From Ga0077527 sp050250695 (GTDB lineage Bacteria; Pseudomonadota; Gammaproteobacteria; Burkholderiales; SG8-41), in assembly GCA_050250695.1 (NCBI GenBank), contig JBFWOE010000158.1:1-6924 (forward strand): a DNA stretch of 6,924 nucleotides, written 5' to 3'. Numbering within the stretch: the stretch's first letter is position 1; every line of letters starts with the position of its first letter. The translations under genes and the position numbers were made by a program. Below are positions 1-5,468 of this stretch, piece by piece. Below the pieces are notes generated by a model that saw nothing but the letters and a program-made list of their open reading frames with translations, did no database searches and was not told the origin of the DNA.

Positions 1-72
1 GCGACCCGTAAAGCACATGCCACGATACGGCGTGGGTGCGAAATGGCACGTTCACCGGTGCAGTTCTCCGTA

Positions 73-93
73 GCGGATCCGCCGAACAGCTGT
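73..93. repeat. Two adjacent short perfect palindromes
   Basis: GCGGATCCGC at 73-82 and ACAGCTGT at 86-93 are each their own reverse complement and lie three bases apart. They sit on the far side of the candidate terminator of the Bug unit. They could be protein-binding sites for a gene beyond the left edge, or chance in GC-rich DNA. The sequence shows the symmetry; any role is a guess. Confidence 0.3.
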
Positions 94-97
94 ATGC

Positions 98-121
98 AAA
101 AAATCCGATGCTGGGATCCGG
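98..121 (-). terminator. Candidate intrinsic terminator of the GGT-like/Bug unit
   Basis: Read on the minus strand, a stem forms between 121-116 and 109-105: five pairs, one bulged base at 118, and a six-base loop at 115-110. One A is followed by six consecutive T residues (103-98). It lies about 97 bases past the Bug stop codon, with no other gene between. The stem is short and bulged, so efficiency may be modest. On the plus strand the A run precedes the hairpin, so termination should act only in the minus direction. Confidence 0.42.
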
Positions 122-159
122 GCCGTTCGGGAACAGCATTTTATGCCGTCGTCCGATGA

Positions 160-171
160 GTCTGATCAGAC
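160..171. repeat. 12-bp perfect palindrome
   Basis: GTCTGATCAGAC is perfectly self-complementary. It overlaps a competing hairpin whose arms are GTCGTC (148-153) and GACGAC (169-174). It lies 46-57 bases beyond the Bug stop, in what would be the 3' untranslated region of that transcript. A 3'-end stabilising structure or a protein-binding site are both possible; nothing here decides between them. Confidence 0.35.
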
Positions 172-191
172 GACTCCATTTGCCGCATTTT

Positions 192-201
192 GCTTGCAAG
201 C
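192..201. repeat. 10-bp perfect palindrome next to the Bug stop codon
   Basis: GCTTGCAAGC is perfectly self-complementary and lies 16 bases past the Bug stop codon on the minus strand. It has no loop, so it is unlikely to be a terminator stem by itself. The next four bases in the minus direction are AAAA, not a T run. Confidence 0.3.
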
Positions 202-217
202 CTGCGCTGAATCCGGC

Positions 218-1189
218 TCAACCCACACTGGCGCCGGAGTCCCTGACGATTTTGCGCCATTTCGGAATTTCGCTGCGGATGAGTTTCTCCAGCGCTTCCG
301 GGGTGCTGGTGGTCAGGTCTATGGCCTGCTTGCTGAATTGTTGCTGCATGTCCGGAGATTCGATGGCTTTGACGATTTCCGAATTAAGCAGGTGCACGAG
401 AGGGCGGGGCGTCGAGGCCGGTGCGAACATTGCAAACCACGGCGTGTAGTCATAGCCCGGCAGGCCTGATTCCGCGATGGTTGGCAGGTCGGGTGCCTGC
501 CGGCTTCGTTTGGCCGTCGTTACAGCGAGCATCCTGAGTTTTCCCGATTTCGCAAGCGGTGACGAGGTCAGCAGGTTGCTGAACATGATCTGGACCCTTC
601 CGGCAATCAGGTCATTTAGTGCGGGCGCGTTGCCGTTGTACGGGATGTGAACGATGTTGATGTTGGCTGCTGACGCCAACAGCACGGCAGACATGTGCGT
701 GGGACCTCCGCTGCTTGCAGTAGCGTAGTTCAACTCCCCGGGCCTGGATTTTGCCAGTGTGACAAGCGCTTTTACCGAGTCGGCCGGTACGGAAGGATGT
801 ACCAGGAGCGCCATCGGCAGGGTTGCAGTCAAAGTGATCGGGGAAAAATCGCGGATCGGATCGTAAGGCAGTTTTTTGAACATGCTGACATTCACGACGT
901 GCGTGCCACTGTGCCCGGCAAGAAGGGTATGACCGTCAGGCGCGGACCGCGAAACTATTTCAGCCCCGATGGAGCCGCTTCCTCCTCCGCGGTTGTCCAC
1001 AACGAATTGCCGGCCGAGGCTGGTTGCCATTTTCGTGGCCAGTGCGCGTGACAGGATGTCCATGGGTCCTCCCGGCGCGAAAGGAACGACCAGCCGGACA
1101 GGTCTCTCGGGGTAATTCTCTGCAGCTTCGAGCGCGGCAATATTTGCGGAGAGCAGAAAAAAAATCAACAGTTTCGACAGTGTTTTCAT
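218..1189 (-). CDS. Bug-family (TTT-type) periplasmic solute-binding protein
   Basis: Extracytoplasmic receptor of the tripartite tricarboxylate transporter (TctC/Bug) family; it should bind a small, often carboxylated, solute in the periplasm. The 323-residue product has normal family length. Residues 1-23 form a signal peptide (Lys-2, Lys-6, then a hydrophobic core), with cleavage probably just before ENYPERPV. Family hallmarks are visible: YPERPVRLVVPFAPGG (26-41), VVDNRGGGSGSIGAE (63-77), HIPYNGNAPALNDLIAGRVQ (181-200) and LPTIAESGLPGYD (235-247). The ATG at 1189 is supported by AGGAG (1201-1197) seven bases upstream. It lies 34 bp after the GGT-like gene in the same orientation, so the two are probably cotranscribed. 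No TctA or TctB membrane gene is visible, as is usual for 'orphan' Bug genes, so the ligand cannot be read from context; an amide or dicarboxylate related to the upstream hydrolase is an inference. Confidence 0.93.
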   Translation of the reverse strand: MKTLSKLLIFFLLSANIAALEAAENYPERPVRLVVPFAPGGPMDILSRALATKMATSLGRQFVVDNRGGGSGSIGAEIVSRSAPDGHTLLAGHSGTHVVNVSMFKKLPYDPIRDFSPITLTATLPMALLVHPSVPADSVKALVTLAKSRPGELNYATASSGGPTHMSAVLLASAANINIVHIPYNGNAPALNDLIAGRVQIMFSNLLTSSPLAKSGKLRMLAVTTAKRSRQAPDLPTIAESGLPGYDYTPWFAMFAPASTPRPLVHLLNSEIVKAIESPDMQQQFSKQAIDLTTSTPEALEKLIRSEIPKWRKIVRDSGASVG

Positions 1190-1196
1190 GAATGAT

Positions 1197-1201
1197 CTCC
1201 T
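1197..1201 (-). promoter_or_regulatory. Ribosome binding site of the Bug gene
   Basis: AGGAG on the minus strand, seven bases before the ATG at 1189-1187, in the 34-bp gap after the upstream GGT-like gene. It fixes the Bug start codon. It also contrasts with the upstream gene, which has no recognisable Shine-Dalgarno sequence. Confidence 0.8.
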
Positions 1202-1223
1202 GGAAATTTGGGTGCCATCGCGA

Positions 1224-2792
1224 TCAGGATGCCGCTATTGCACCAGACCACGGGGACATGACGTCCGAAATGCCTTGATGTTCGCCCGATTTCGGGTCAC
1301 GCAGCACCGCGCTGGGGCATGCAAAGTTCGTGGGATAAACCACCAGTTCTGTCAGGTTGACGGGAAATTTTTCGCTCAACGCCGAGAGTGTTGAGGTGGA
1401 ATGGCGCGGATCGACACCAACCGTTTCGCCGCCGCTGGCATCGATGCGGGGTTGATGGAAAGCCTCTTCCAGCGTCATGCCGTGATCGATGAGGAAGGAA
1501 CTGATCTGGTATACCGCGGGCAGGATCTTGCGGCCGCCGGATGCACCGATGGCAAACCACGGTTTGCCGTCACGCCGGGCGATGACCGGGCACATGTTGG
1601 ATAACGCGCGTTTTCCCGGTGCGAGACAGTTCGGGGATTCCGGGCGGGGATCGAACCACATGACCCCGTTGTTCATCAGTACGCCGCTGGAAGGGAGTAC
1701 CACCTTCGAGCCAAAAACAGACAACAGCGTCTGCGTGAGCGCCACCATATTGCCGTCCCGGTCGATGACATTGAGGTGCGTAGTCGTCGAGGGATCGCGC
1801 CGGTCGCTGCTTTCTCCCATGGTGCTCAGCCGTTCTGCATAGGCATCGCGCAGGGCCGCCGCATAGGCGACAAATGCTTCTGTGCCGGGGTTTCCCTGCT
1901 GGAACTGGAGATCGCGCAACGGGGCGAGTGCGCGCAGCATGGTTGGTCCAGCGGTGAGTTGCGGTGCCAGGGCAAGCTGTGCGCCTCCGTATTCGGTTTC
2001 AATCGGATCGACGATGCGGGCATGGAAATTCCGCAGATCGGCGGCCGACAGGTTGCCGCCCATGGCTTGCAGGTCGCGAATAATGCCGTCCGCAATTTCG
2101 CCATCATAAAAATCCCTCGGTCCGGCATCCACCAGCCTGCGCATCGTTGCGGCGAGACCCTTGAGTTTGAGCCTTTGCAGCGGCGCCCCCTGCGCCGTTA
2201 CTGGGGGAAAACCGCCAGGAAGCCAGATGTCTCGGGTAGCCGAATAACGCGCCAGTTCCCTGGCCATGGTGGCCACTTTGAGTGTGAGAAACCAGTCGAC
2301 AGCGATGCCTTGGTCGGCAAGACGGATGGCAGGCTGCATCAATTCACCAAAAGGCATGGTGCCGAATTTCTCCAGCGCCGTGCTTAAACCGTCAACATGG
2401 CCGGGAATGGCGATGGACATCGGGCCATGCACGTTGCGGTCGTCCTGCACCGTGGGCCAGGTAAACAGGTCGGTGGTGGTGCCGCCGGTCAGCGGATAAT
2501 CGGCAGGGTTCAGTTTGCCCGGCGAAATCGGGCCAAAATCAACCACCCGGACCCGATTTTCCCTGGCGAGATAAACCAGCATGAACCCGACACCGCCCAG
2601 TCCGCTGTTCCAAGGCTCCACCGCCGCCAGCGCAAAGCCTGTTGCGACAGCGGCATCGACCGCGTTGCCACCGGCAGCGAGGATCCGAGCACCGGCTTCA
2701 CTGGCGATTCGGTTTTGCGAGGCGACGATGCCACCGCGGCTGCTGGCAACGGGTTTCCTGACATTCCAGTTCTGGACGAGATGTGCGGTCAT
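1224..2792 (-). CDS. Gamma-glutamyltransferase-like Ntn hydrolase (HpxW/YwrD type)
   Basis: Member of the gamma-glutamyltranspeptidase family, made as a proenzyme that cuts itself before a threonine. The 522 residues contain the N-terminal GGIVASQNRIASEAG (20-34) and GGNAVDAAVA (41-50) blocks. The processing motif TTTHLNVIDRDGN (336-348) follows; T337 is the likely nucleophile, giving subunits of about 336 and 186 residues. The oxyanion-hole glycines are in GASGGRK (416-422). No signal peptide is seen, so a cytoplasmic location is expected, unlike E. coli Ggt. Aligned from memory to E. coli Ggt, the nucleophile, the T409 equivalent (T355) and the GG pair are kept. R114, N411, Q430, D433 and S463 appear replaced by G87, L357, G376, W379 and N399. 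Most glutamyl-binding residues are therefore missing and another amide substrate is likely. The start at 2792 is chosen by homology; the longest in-frame ATG (3221) would overlap the divergent gene by 261 bp. No Shine-Dalgarno sequence precedes 2792. Confidence 0.9.
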   Translation of the reverse strand: MTAHLVQNWNVRKPVASSRGGIVASQNRIASEAGARILAAGGNAVDAAVATGFALAAVEPWNSGLGGVGFMLVYLARENRVRVVDFGPISPGKLNPADYPLTGGTTTDLFTWPTVQDDRNVHGPMSIAIPGHVDGLSTALEKFGTMPFGELMQPAIRLADQGIAVDWFLTLKVATMARELARYSATRDIWLPGGFPPVTAQGAPLQRLKLKGLAATMRRLVDAGPRDFYDGEIADGIIRDLQAMGGNLSAADLRNFHARIVDPIETEYGGAQLALAPQLTAGPTMLRALAPLRDLQFQQGNPGTEAFVAYAAALRDAYAERLSTMGESSDRRDPSTTTHLNVIDRDGNMVALTQTLLSVFGSKVVLPSSGVLMNNGVMWFDPRPESPNCLAPGKRALSNMCPVIARRDGKPWFAIGASGGRKILPAVYQISSFLIDHGMTLEEAFHQPRIDASGGETVGVDPRHSTSTLSALSEKFPVNLTELVVYPTNFACPSAVLRDPKSGEHQGISDVMSPWSGAIAAS

Positions 2793-2812
2793 GATGTGGA
2801 TTATGGGTGGGA

Positions 2813-2839
2813 GTGAAAAAAGTAAGATGTCGCTATAAT
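2813..2839 (+). promoter_or_regulatory. Candidate sigma-70 promoter for the NodB-family gene
   Basis: The -10 element TATAAT (2834-2839) matches the consensus perfectly. The best -35 is GTGAAA (2813-2818), four of six matches, but its 15-bp spacer is short; at 17-bp spacing only two of six bases match. There is no extended -10 TG. The weak -35 suggests activator dependence. Transcription would start near 2846 and leave a leader of about 115 bases before the ATG at 2961. Confidence 0.45.
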
Positions 2840-2877
2840 CGTTTGCGTACTCATCGAAAACACGAACAGCGCATAAC

Positions 2878-2898
2878 GTGCGGGGAGGTGCGCCGCAC
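2878..2898 (+). promoter_or_regulatory. Overlapping inverted repeats in the leader of the NodB-family gene
   Basis: GTGCGG (2878-2883) can pair with CCGCAC (2893-2898) across a nine-base loop containing GGAGG. Alternatively GTGCG (2888-2892) pairs with CGCAC (2894-2898) around a single base. The two pairings exclude each other because they share the right arm. At DNA level 2888-2898 is an 11-bp palindrome that a regulator could bind. The role is unknown. Confidence 0.3.
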
Positions 2899-2960
2899 AT
2901 CGCCGGTTGTAGATTCCTTCCGCGTACGGATTGTTCCATTAATATCATTTGCGGCAAAAA

Positions 2961-3809
2961 ATGAGCAAGCACATTGTCTGCCTGACCTTTGATTTTGACG
3001 CGATTTCCGGATTCATAGCCCGTGGACAGACGTCGGCCAGCTGGCGGTCCCGCGGCGAGTTCGGGCCGCGCGTCGGCGCGCCGCGGCTGATTGCATTGTT
3101 TGCGAAGTACGGCATACGCACAACGTGGTACGTGCCGGGCCACACCATAGAGACGTTCCCGGAGGCGGTCGCCAAAGTGACGGAAGCAGGCCATGAAATC
3201 GGACATCATGGCTGGACACATCGTCCGCCGGCAAGCCTGACAAAGGAGCAGGAGGAAATGGAGCTGGTGCGCGGCAATGAGGCCATCAAACGTATCACCG
3301 GGAGAACCGCACGCGGTTACCGCTCACCGTCGTGGGATCTGTCGCCGCATTCGATTGAGTTGATGCTGAAACACGGTTTCGATTACGACAGCAGCATGAT
3401 GGGCGACGATTACACGCCGTATTATGCGCGCCAGGGCGACCGCATCGGCATGGAGAATCCGGCGGATTTCGGAAAACCAAGCCCGATTCTGGAGATGCCC
3501 ATACACTGGTCCACGGACGATTCGCCGCATTTCGAGTTTGTGCGCACGGACGCCAATATCCGCCAGGGTCTGCAGAATGCCAATGATGTGCTGGATAACT
3601 GGATACAGGATTTTCTTTATATGAAGCAGACCATGGACTGGGGGGTGCTGACCTACACCTGTCATCCGTTCATTATCGGGCGTGGTCACCGCATCATGAT
3701 GCTGGAGAATCTGATCCGGCGGATTGTCGACGAGGGCGGAGTGTTCCAGCGCGTCGATGAAACCGTTGATGAATTCAAGGTGCGGACAGCCGTGGCCGCA
3801 AGCCGGTAG
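2961..3809 (+). CDS. NodB-fold deacetylase-family hydrolase (PgdA/cyclic-imidase/PuuE-like)
   Basis: A carbohydrate-esterase-4/NodB-fold metal hydrolase of 282 residues, of the short cytoplasmic type typified by Helicobacter PgdA (HP0310), bacterial cyclic-imide hydrolase and allantoinase PuuE. The first motif is TFDFDA (9-14), with D11/D13 as base and metal ligand. The second is GHHGWTH (81-87), giving the HxxxH metal pair H83/H87. RSPSWD (121-126) and HPFIIGR (235-241) complete the active site. The YVPGHTIETF stretch (57-66) is also typical of this subfamily. There is no signal peptide or membrane segment, which argues against surface polysaccharide as substrate; a small cyclic imide or ureide is plausible. 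An in-frame TAA at 2940 limits the start to TTG 2949 or ATG 2961, and I choose the ATG. Neither has a clear Shine-Dalgarno sequence. It is divergent from the GGT-like gene and separated from the next gene by a candidate terminator and promoter. Confidence 0.88.
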   Translation: MSKHIVCLTFDFDAISGFIARGQTSASWRSRGEFGPRVGAPRLIALFAKYGIRTTWYVPGHTIETFPEAVAKVTEAGHEIGHHGWTHRPPASLTKEQEEMELVRGNEAIKRITGRTARGYRSPSWDLSPHSIELMLKHGFDYDSSMMGDDYTPYYARQGDRIGMENPADFGKPSPILEMPIHWSTDDSPHFEFVRTDANIRQGLQNANDVLDNWIQDFLYMKQTMDWGVLTYTCHPFIIGRGHRIMMLENLIRRIVDEGGVFQRVDETVDEFKVRTAVAASR

Positions 3810-3812
3810 ATG

Positions 3813-3852
3813 AACGGGCAATCGCTGAACGCCTGATTCCCCCGTTTTGTTG
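3813..3852 (+). terminator. Candidate imperfect intrinsic terminator after the NodB-family gene
   Basis: AACGGG (3813-3818) pairs with CCCGTT (3841-3846). Inside, AATC (3820-3823) pairs with GATT (3835-3838), giving a two-part stem with a small internal loop. The T-rich stretch TTTTGTTG (3845-3852) follows at the base. It starts four bases after the stop codon. The stem is interrupted and the T tract is broken by G, so termination may be partial. Confidence 0.4.
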
Positions 3853-3875
3853 TGTAGACACATTCCCGATAAAAT
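3847..3875 (+). promoter_or_regulatory. Candidate promoter of the UxaA-family/crcB operon
   Basis: The -10 candidate TAAAAT (3870-3875) matches five of six consensus bases. Seventeen bases upstream, TTGTTG (3847-3852) matches the first three bases of the -35 consensus. Transcription would start near 3882, giving a leader of about 20 bases that contains the AGGAGG at 3890-3895. The 12-bp inverted repeat 3851-3862 overlaps the -35 and spacer. Confidence 0.42.
3851..3862. promoter_or_regulatory. Candidate operator: TGTGT-AG-ACACA
   Basis: Two perfectly inverted five-base arms surround a two-base centre, within the -35/spacer of the candidate promoter. A repressor bound here would block RNA polymerase. 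The GT...AC core resembles sites of GntR-family (FCD) regulators, which commonly control sugar-acid catabolism, but the match is loose. No regulator gene lies in the window. Confidence 0.38.
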
Positions 3876-3889
3876 GACGATTGGTACCC

Positions 3890-3895
3890 AGGAGG
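3890..3895 (+). promoter_or_regulatory. Ribosome binding site fixing the UxaA-family start
   Basis: AGGAGG, a perfect Shine-Dalgarno core, lies six bases before the ATG at 3902. It decides for this start over the in-frame TTG at 3881, which would put the ribosome binding site inside the coding sequence. Confidence 0.85.
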
Positions 3896-3901
3896 CAGGC
3901 C

Positions 3902-5458
3902 ATGGACGACGGCGTCATCACCATCAAGGACAAACCCGCATCGGGGCCGGTCATCCGGCTGCACGACAATGACAACGTGCTGATCGCACGCGGCGACATC
4001 GCGATCGGTACGAAGATCGAGGGCGGCCTGACTGCGAAAAGCCAGGTCCCGGCCGGCCACAAGATCGCTGCGCGCGCGATCAAAAAAGGCGAGCCGATAC
4101 TCAAGTACGCGGTGACCATCGGCTTCGCATCGGCCGACATTCCGGCCGGCACCTACGTGCATTCGCATAACCTCGAATTCCGCGAGTTCGACCGCGACTA
4201 CGCTTATGCCCGCGACTACAAGCCCGAGGACATGATCCCGGAAGCGCAGCGCGCCAGCTTCATGGGCATTGTGCGCAAAAACGGCCAGGTGGCGACGCGC
4301 AATTACCTCGGCGTGCTGGCTTCGGTGAACTGCTCGGCGACGGTGGCGCACCGGATCGCCGAATATTTCACGCCGGAACGGCTCGCGGATTATCCTAACA
4401 TCGACGGTGTGTGTGCCTTCGCGCACGGCACCGGCTGCGGCATGGAAATGACCGGTGAGCCGATGGACCTGCTGCGGCGGACCATGGCAGGCTACGCCAC
4501 ACATGCCAACCTGGCCGGGGCACTGATCGTCGGCCTCGGCTGCGAGCGCAACCAGATCAAGGGACTGATGAAGGAGCAGGGGCTCGAAGTCAGCGACCGG
4601 CTCAGGACTTTCGTGATGCAGGACACCGGAGGCACGCGCAAGACCATCGAGGCCGGCATCGCCGCGCTGAAGGAAATGCTGCCGGAGGCGAACCGGGTCG
4701 CGCGCCAGCACGTGCCGGCGAGCCACCTGATGATCGGCCTGCAGTGCGGCGGTTCCGACGGCTTCTCGTCGATCACCGCCAATCCCGCGCTGGGCGCGGC
4801 GATGGACCTGCTGGCGCGCCATGGCGGCACCTACATCCTGTCGGAGACGCCGGAAATCTACGGCGTCGAACACACGCTGACGCGGCGTGCGAAGACCAAA
4901 GAGGTCGGCGAGAAGCTGATCGAGCGCATCCGCTGGTGGAAGGACGTTTATACGGTAGGACGCGACACCCAGATCAACGGCGTGGTCAGCCCCGGCAACC
5001 AGCATGGCGGCCTTGCCAACATCTTCGAGAAATCGCTGGGTTCGTCGATGAAGGGCGGCACCGGTCCGCTGAACGCGGTGTACCGCTATGCCGAACCGGT
5101 GAAGGAGAAGGGCTTCGTGTTCATGGACACGCCCGGCTTCGACCCGACCTCGGCCACCGGGCAGATTGCCGGCGGCGCCAACATGATCATGTTCACCACC
5201 GGACGCGGCTCGATGTTCGGCGCCAAGCCGGTGCCGTCGATCAAACTCGCGACCAACACGCCCATGTACAACAAGCTTGCCGAGGACATGGACATCAACT
5301 GCGGAGAAATACTCGACGGCAGCAAGTCGCTGTCGCAGAAGGCGCAGGAAATCTTCGATCTGATGCTGCGCACCGCTTCCGGTGAAAAAACCAAGAGCGA
5401 ACTGCTGGGGCTGGGCGATTACGAGTATGTGCCCTGGAACATAGGGGTCACGGGCTGA
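3902..5458 (+). CDS. uxaA: UxaA/GarD-family sugar-acid dehydratase (altronate dehydratase-like)
   Basis: Full-length member (518 residues) of the metal-dependent family containing D-altronate dehydratase UxaA and galactarate dehydratase GarD. These remove water from a sugar acid to give a 2-keto-3-deoxy acid in the cytoplasm. The N-terminal SAF domain (about 14-90) is recognisable by HDNDNVLIA (21-29) and VPAGHKIA (49-56). The large catalytic region carries NYLGVLASVNCS (134-145), HGTGCGME (175-182), GLGCERNQI (211-219), GLQCGGSDGFSSITANPALG (279-298), SPGNQHGGLANI (363-374) and FTTGRGSMFGAKPVPSIKLA (431-450). MDINCGEIL (463-471) precedes the C-terminal end. The CGGSD and FTTGRG blocks are strong family marks. 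Family membership is secure; the exact substrate is not, since no uronate isomerase, reductase or KDG kinase gene is nearby. Altronate, galactarate or a related aldonate are all possible. Its own promoter and a strong ribosome binding site precede it, and crcB follows after 10 bp. Confidence 0.9.
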   Translation: MDDGVITIKDKPASGPVIRLHDNDNVLIARGDIAIGTKIEGGLTAKSQVPAGHKIAARAIKKGEPILKYAVTIGFASADIPAGTYVHSHNLEFREFDRDYAYARDYKPEDMIPEAQRASFMGIVRKNGQVATRNYLGVLASVNCSATVAHRIAEYFTPERLADYPNIDGVCAFAHGTGCGMEMTGEPMDLLRRTMAGYATHANLAGALIVGLGCERNQIKGLMKEQGLEVSDRLRTFVMQDTGGTRKTIEAGIAALKEMLPEANRVARQHVPASHLMIGLQCGGSDGFSSITANPALGAAMDLLARHGGTYILSETPEIYGVEHTLTRRAKTKEVGEKLIERIRWWKDVYTVGRDTQINGVVSPGNQHGGLANIFEKSLGSSMKGGTGPLNAVYRYAEPVKEKGFVFMDTPGFDPTSATGQIAGGANMIMFTTGRGSMFGAKPVPSIKLATNTPMYNKLAEDMDINCGEILDGSKSLSQKAQEIFDLMLRTASGEKTKSELLGLGDYEYVPWNIGVTG

Positions 5459-5468
5459 GGCGTCCGTA

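Larger units (their letters stand above)
1..217. other. Non-coding, palindrome-rich stretch downstream of the Bug gene
   Basis: No convincing gene is visible between the left edge and the stop codon of the Bug gene. The plus-strand reading frames here run antisense into the Bug gene and look like shadows. The stretch holds a candidate minus-strand terminator (98-121) and four short perfect palindromes (73-82, 86-93, 160-171, 192-201). A minus-strand gene could begin at a GTG at 55-53 with a GGAG about 10 bases upstream, but too little sequence remains to judge it. Confidence 0.5.
2793..2960. promoter_or_regulatory. Divergent intergenic region between the GGT-like and deacetylase genes
   Basis: This 168-bp region separates two divergent starts and must hold promoters for both. 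The plus-strand promoter is visible through a perfect TATAAT (2834-2839). For the minus strand the best -10-like hexamer is CATAAT (2805-2800), eight to thirteen bases from the GGT-like start codon, without a well-spaced -35. The A-rich run 2816-2822 and two overlapping inverted repeats (2878-2898) also lie here. A shared regulator acting on both genes would be natural in this layout but is not shown by the sequence. Confidence 0.6.

Noticed and set aside
36..469. Plus-strand frames entering the Bug gene from the left
   Set aside because: Most of each frame is antisense to the Bug coding sequence, and no motif or ribosome binding site supports them.
1776..2387. 203-codon plus-strand frame inside the GGT-like gene
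   Set aside because: Antisense shadow of the GGT-like gene. It has no recognisable motif and no ribosome binding site, and the minus-strand frame carries the full family motif set.
2793..3221. N-terminal extension of the GGT-like gene to an upstream ATG
   Set aside because: It would overlap the divergent NodB-family gene by 261 bp and cover both promoters. The extra 143 residues show no signal peptide or domain, and the family N-terminal block begins shortly after the ATG at 2792.
3881..3901. TTG start for the UxaA-family gene
   Set aside because: The seven extra codons contain the AGGAGG that serves the ATG at 3902, and no ribosome binding site precedes the TTG.
4744..5385. 213-codon plus-strand frame in another phase within the UxaA-family gene
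   Set aside because: Arg-rich composition typical of a shifted frame in GC-rich DNA; the correct frame carries motifs continuously through this stretch, so there is no frameshift.
5453..5468. Fluoride riboswitch upstream of crcB
   Set aside because: Only ten bases separate crcB from the preceding gene, so the aptamer cannot fit unless it lay inside the dehydratase coding region. I see no such pseudoknot motif.
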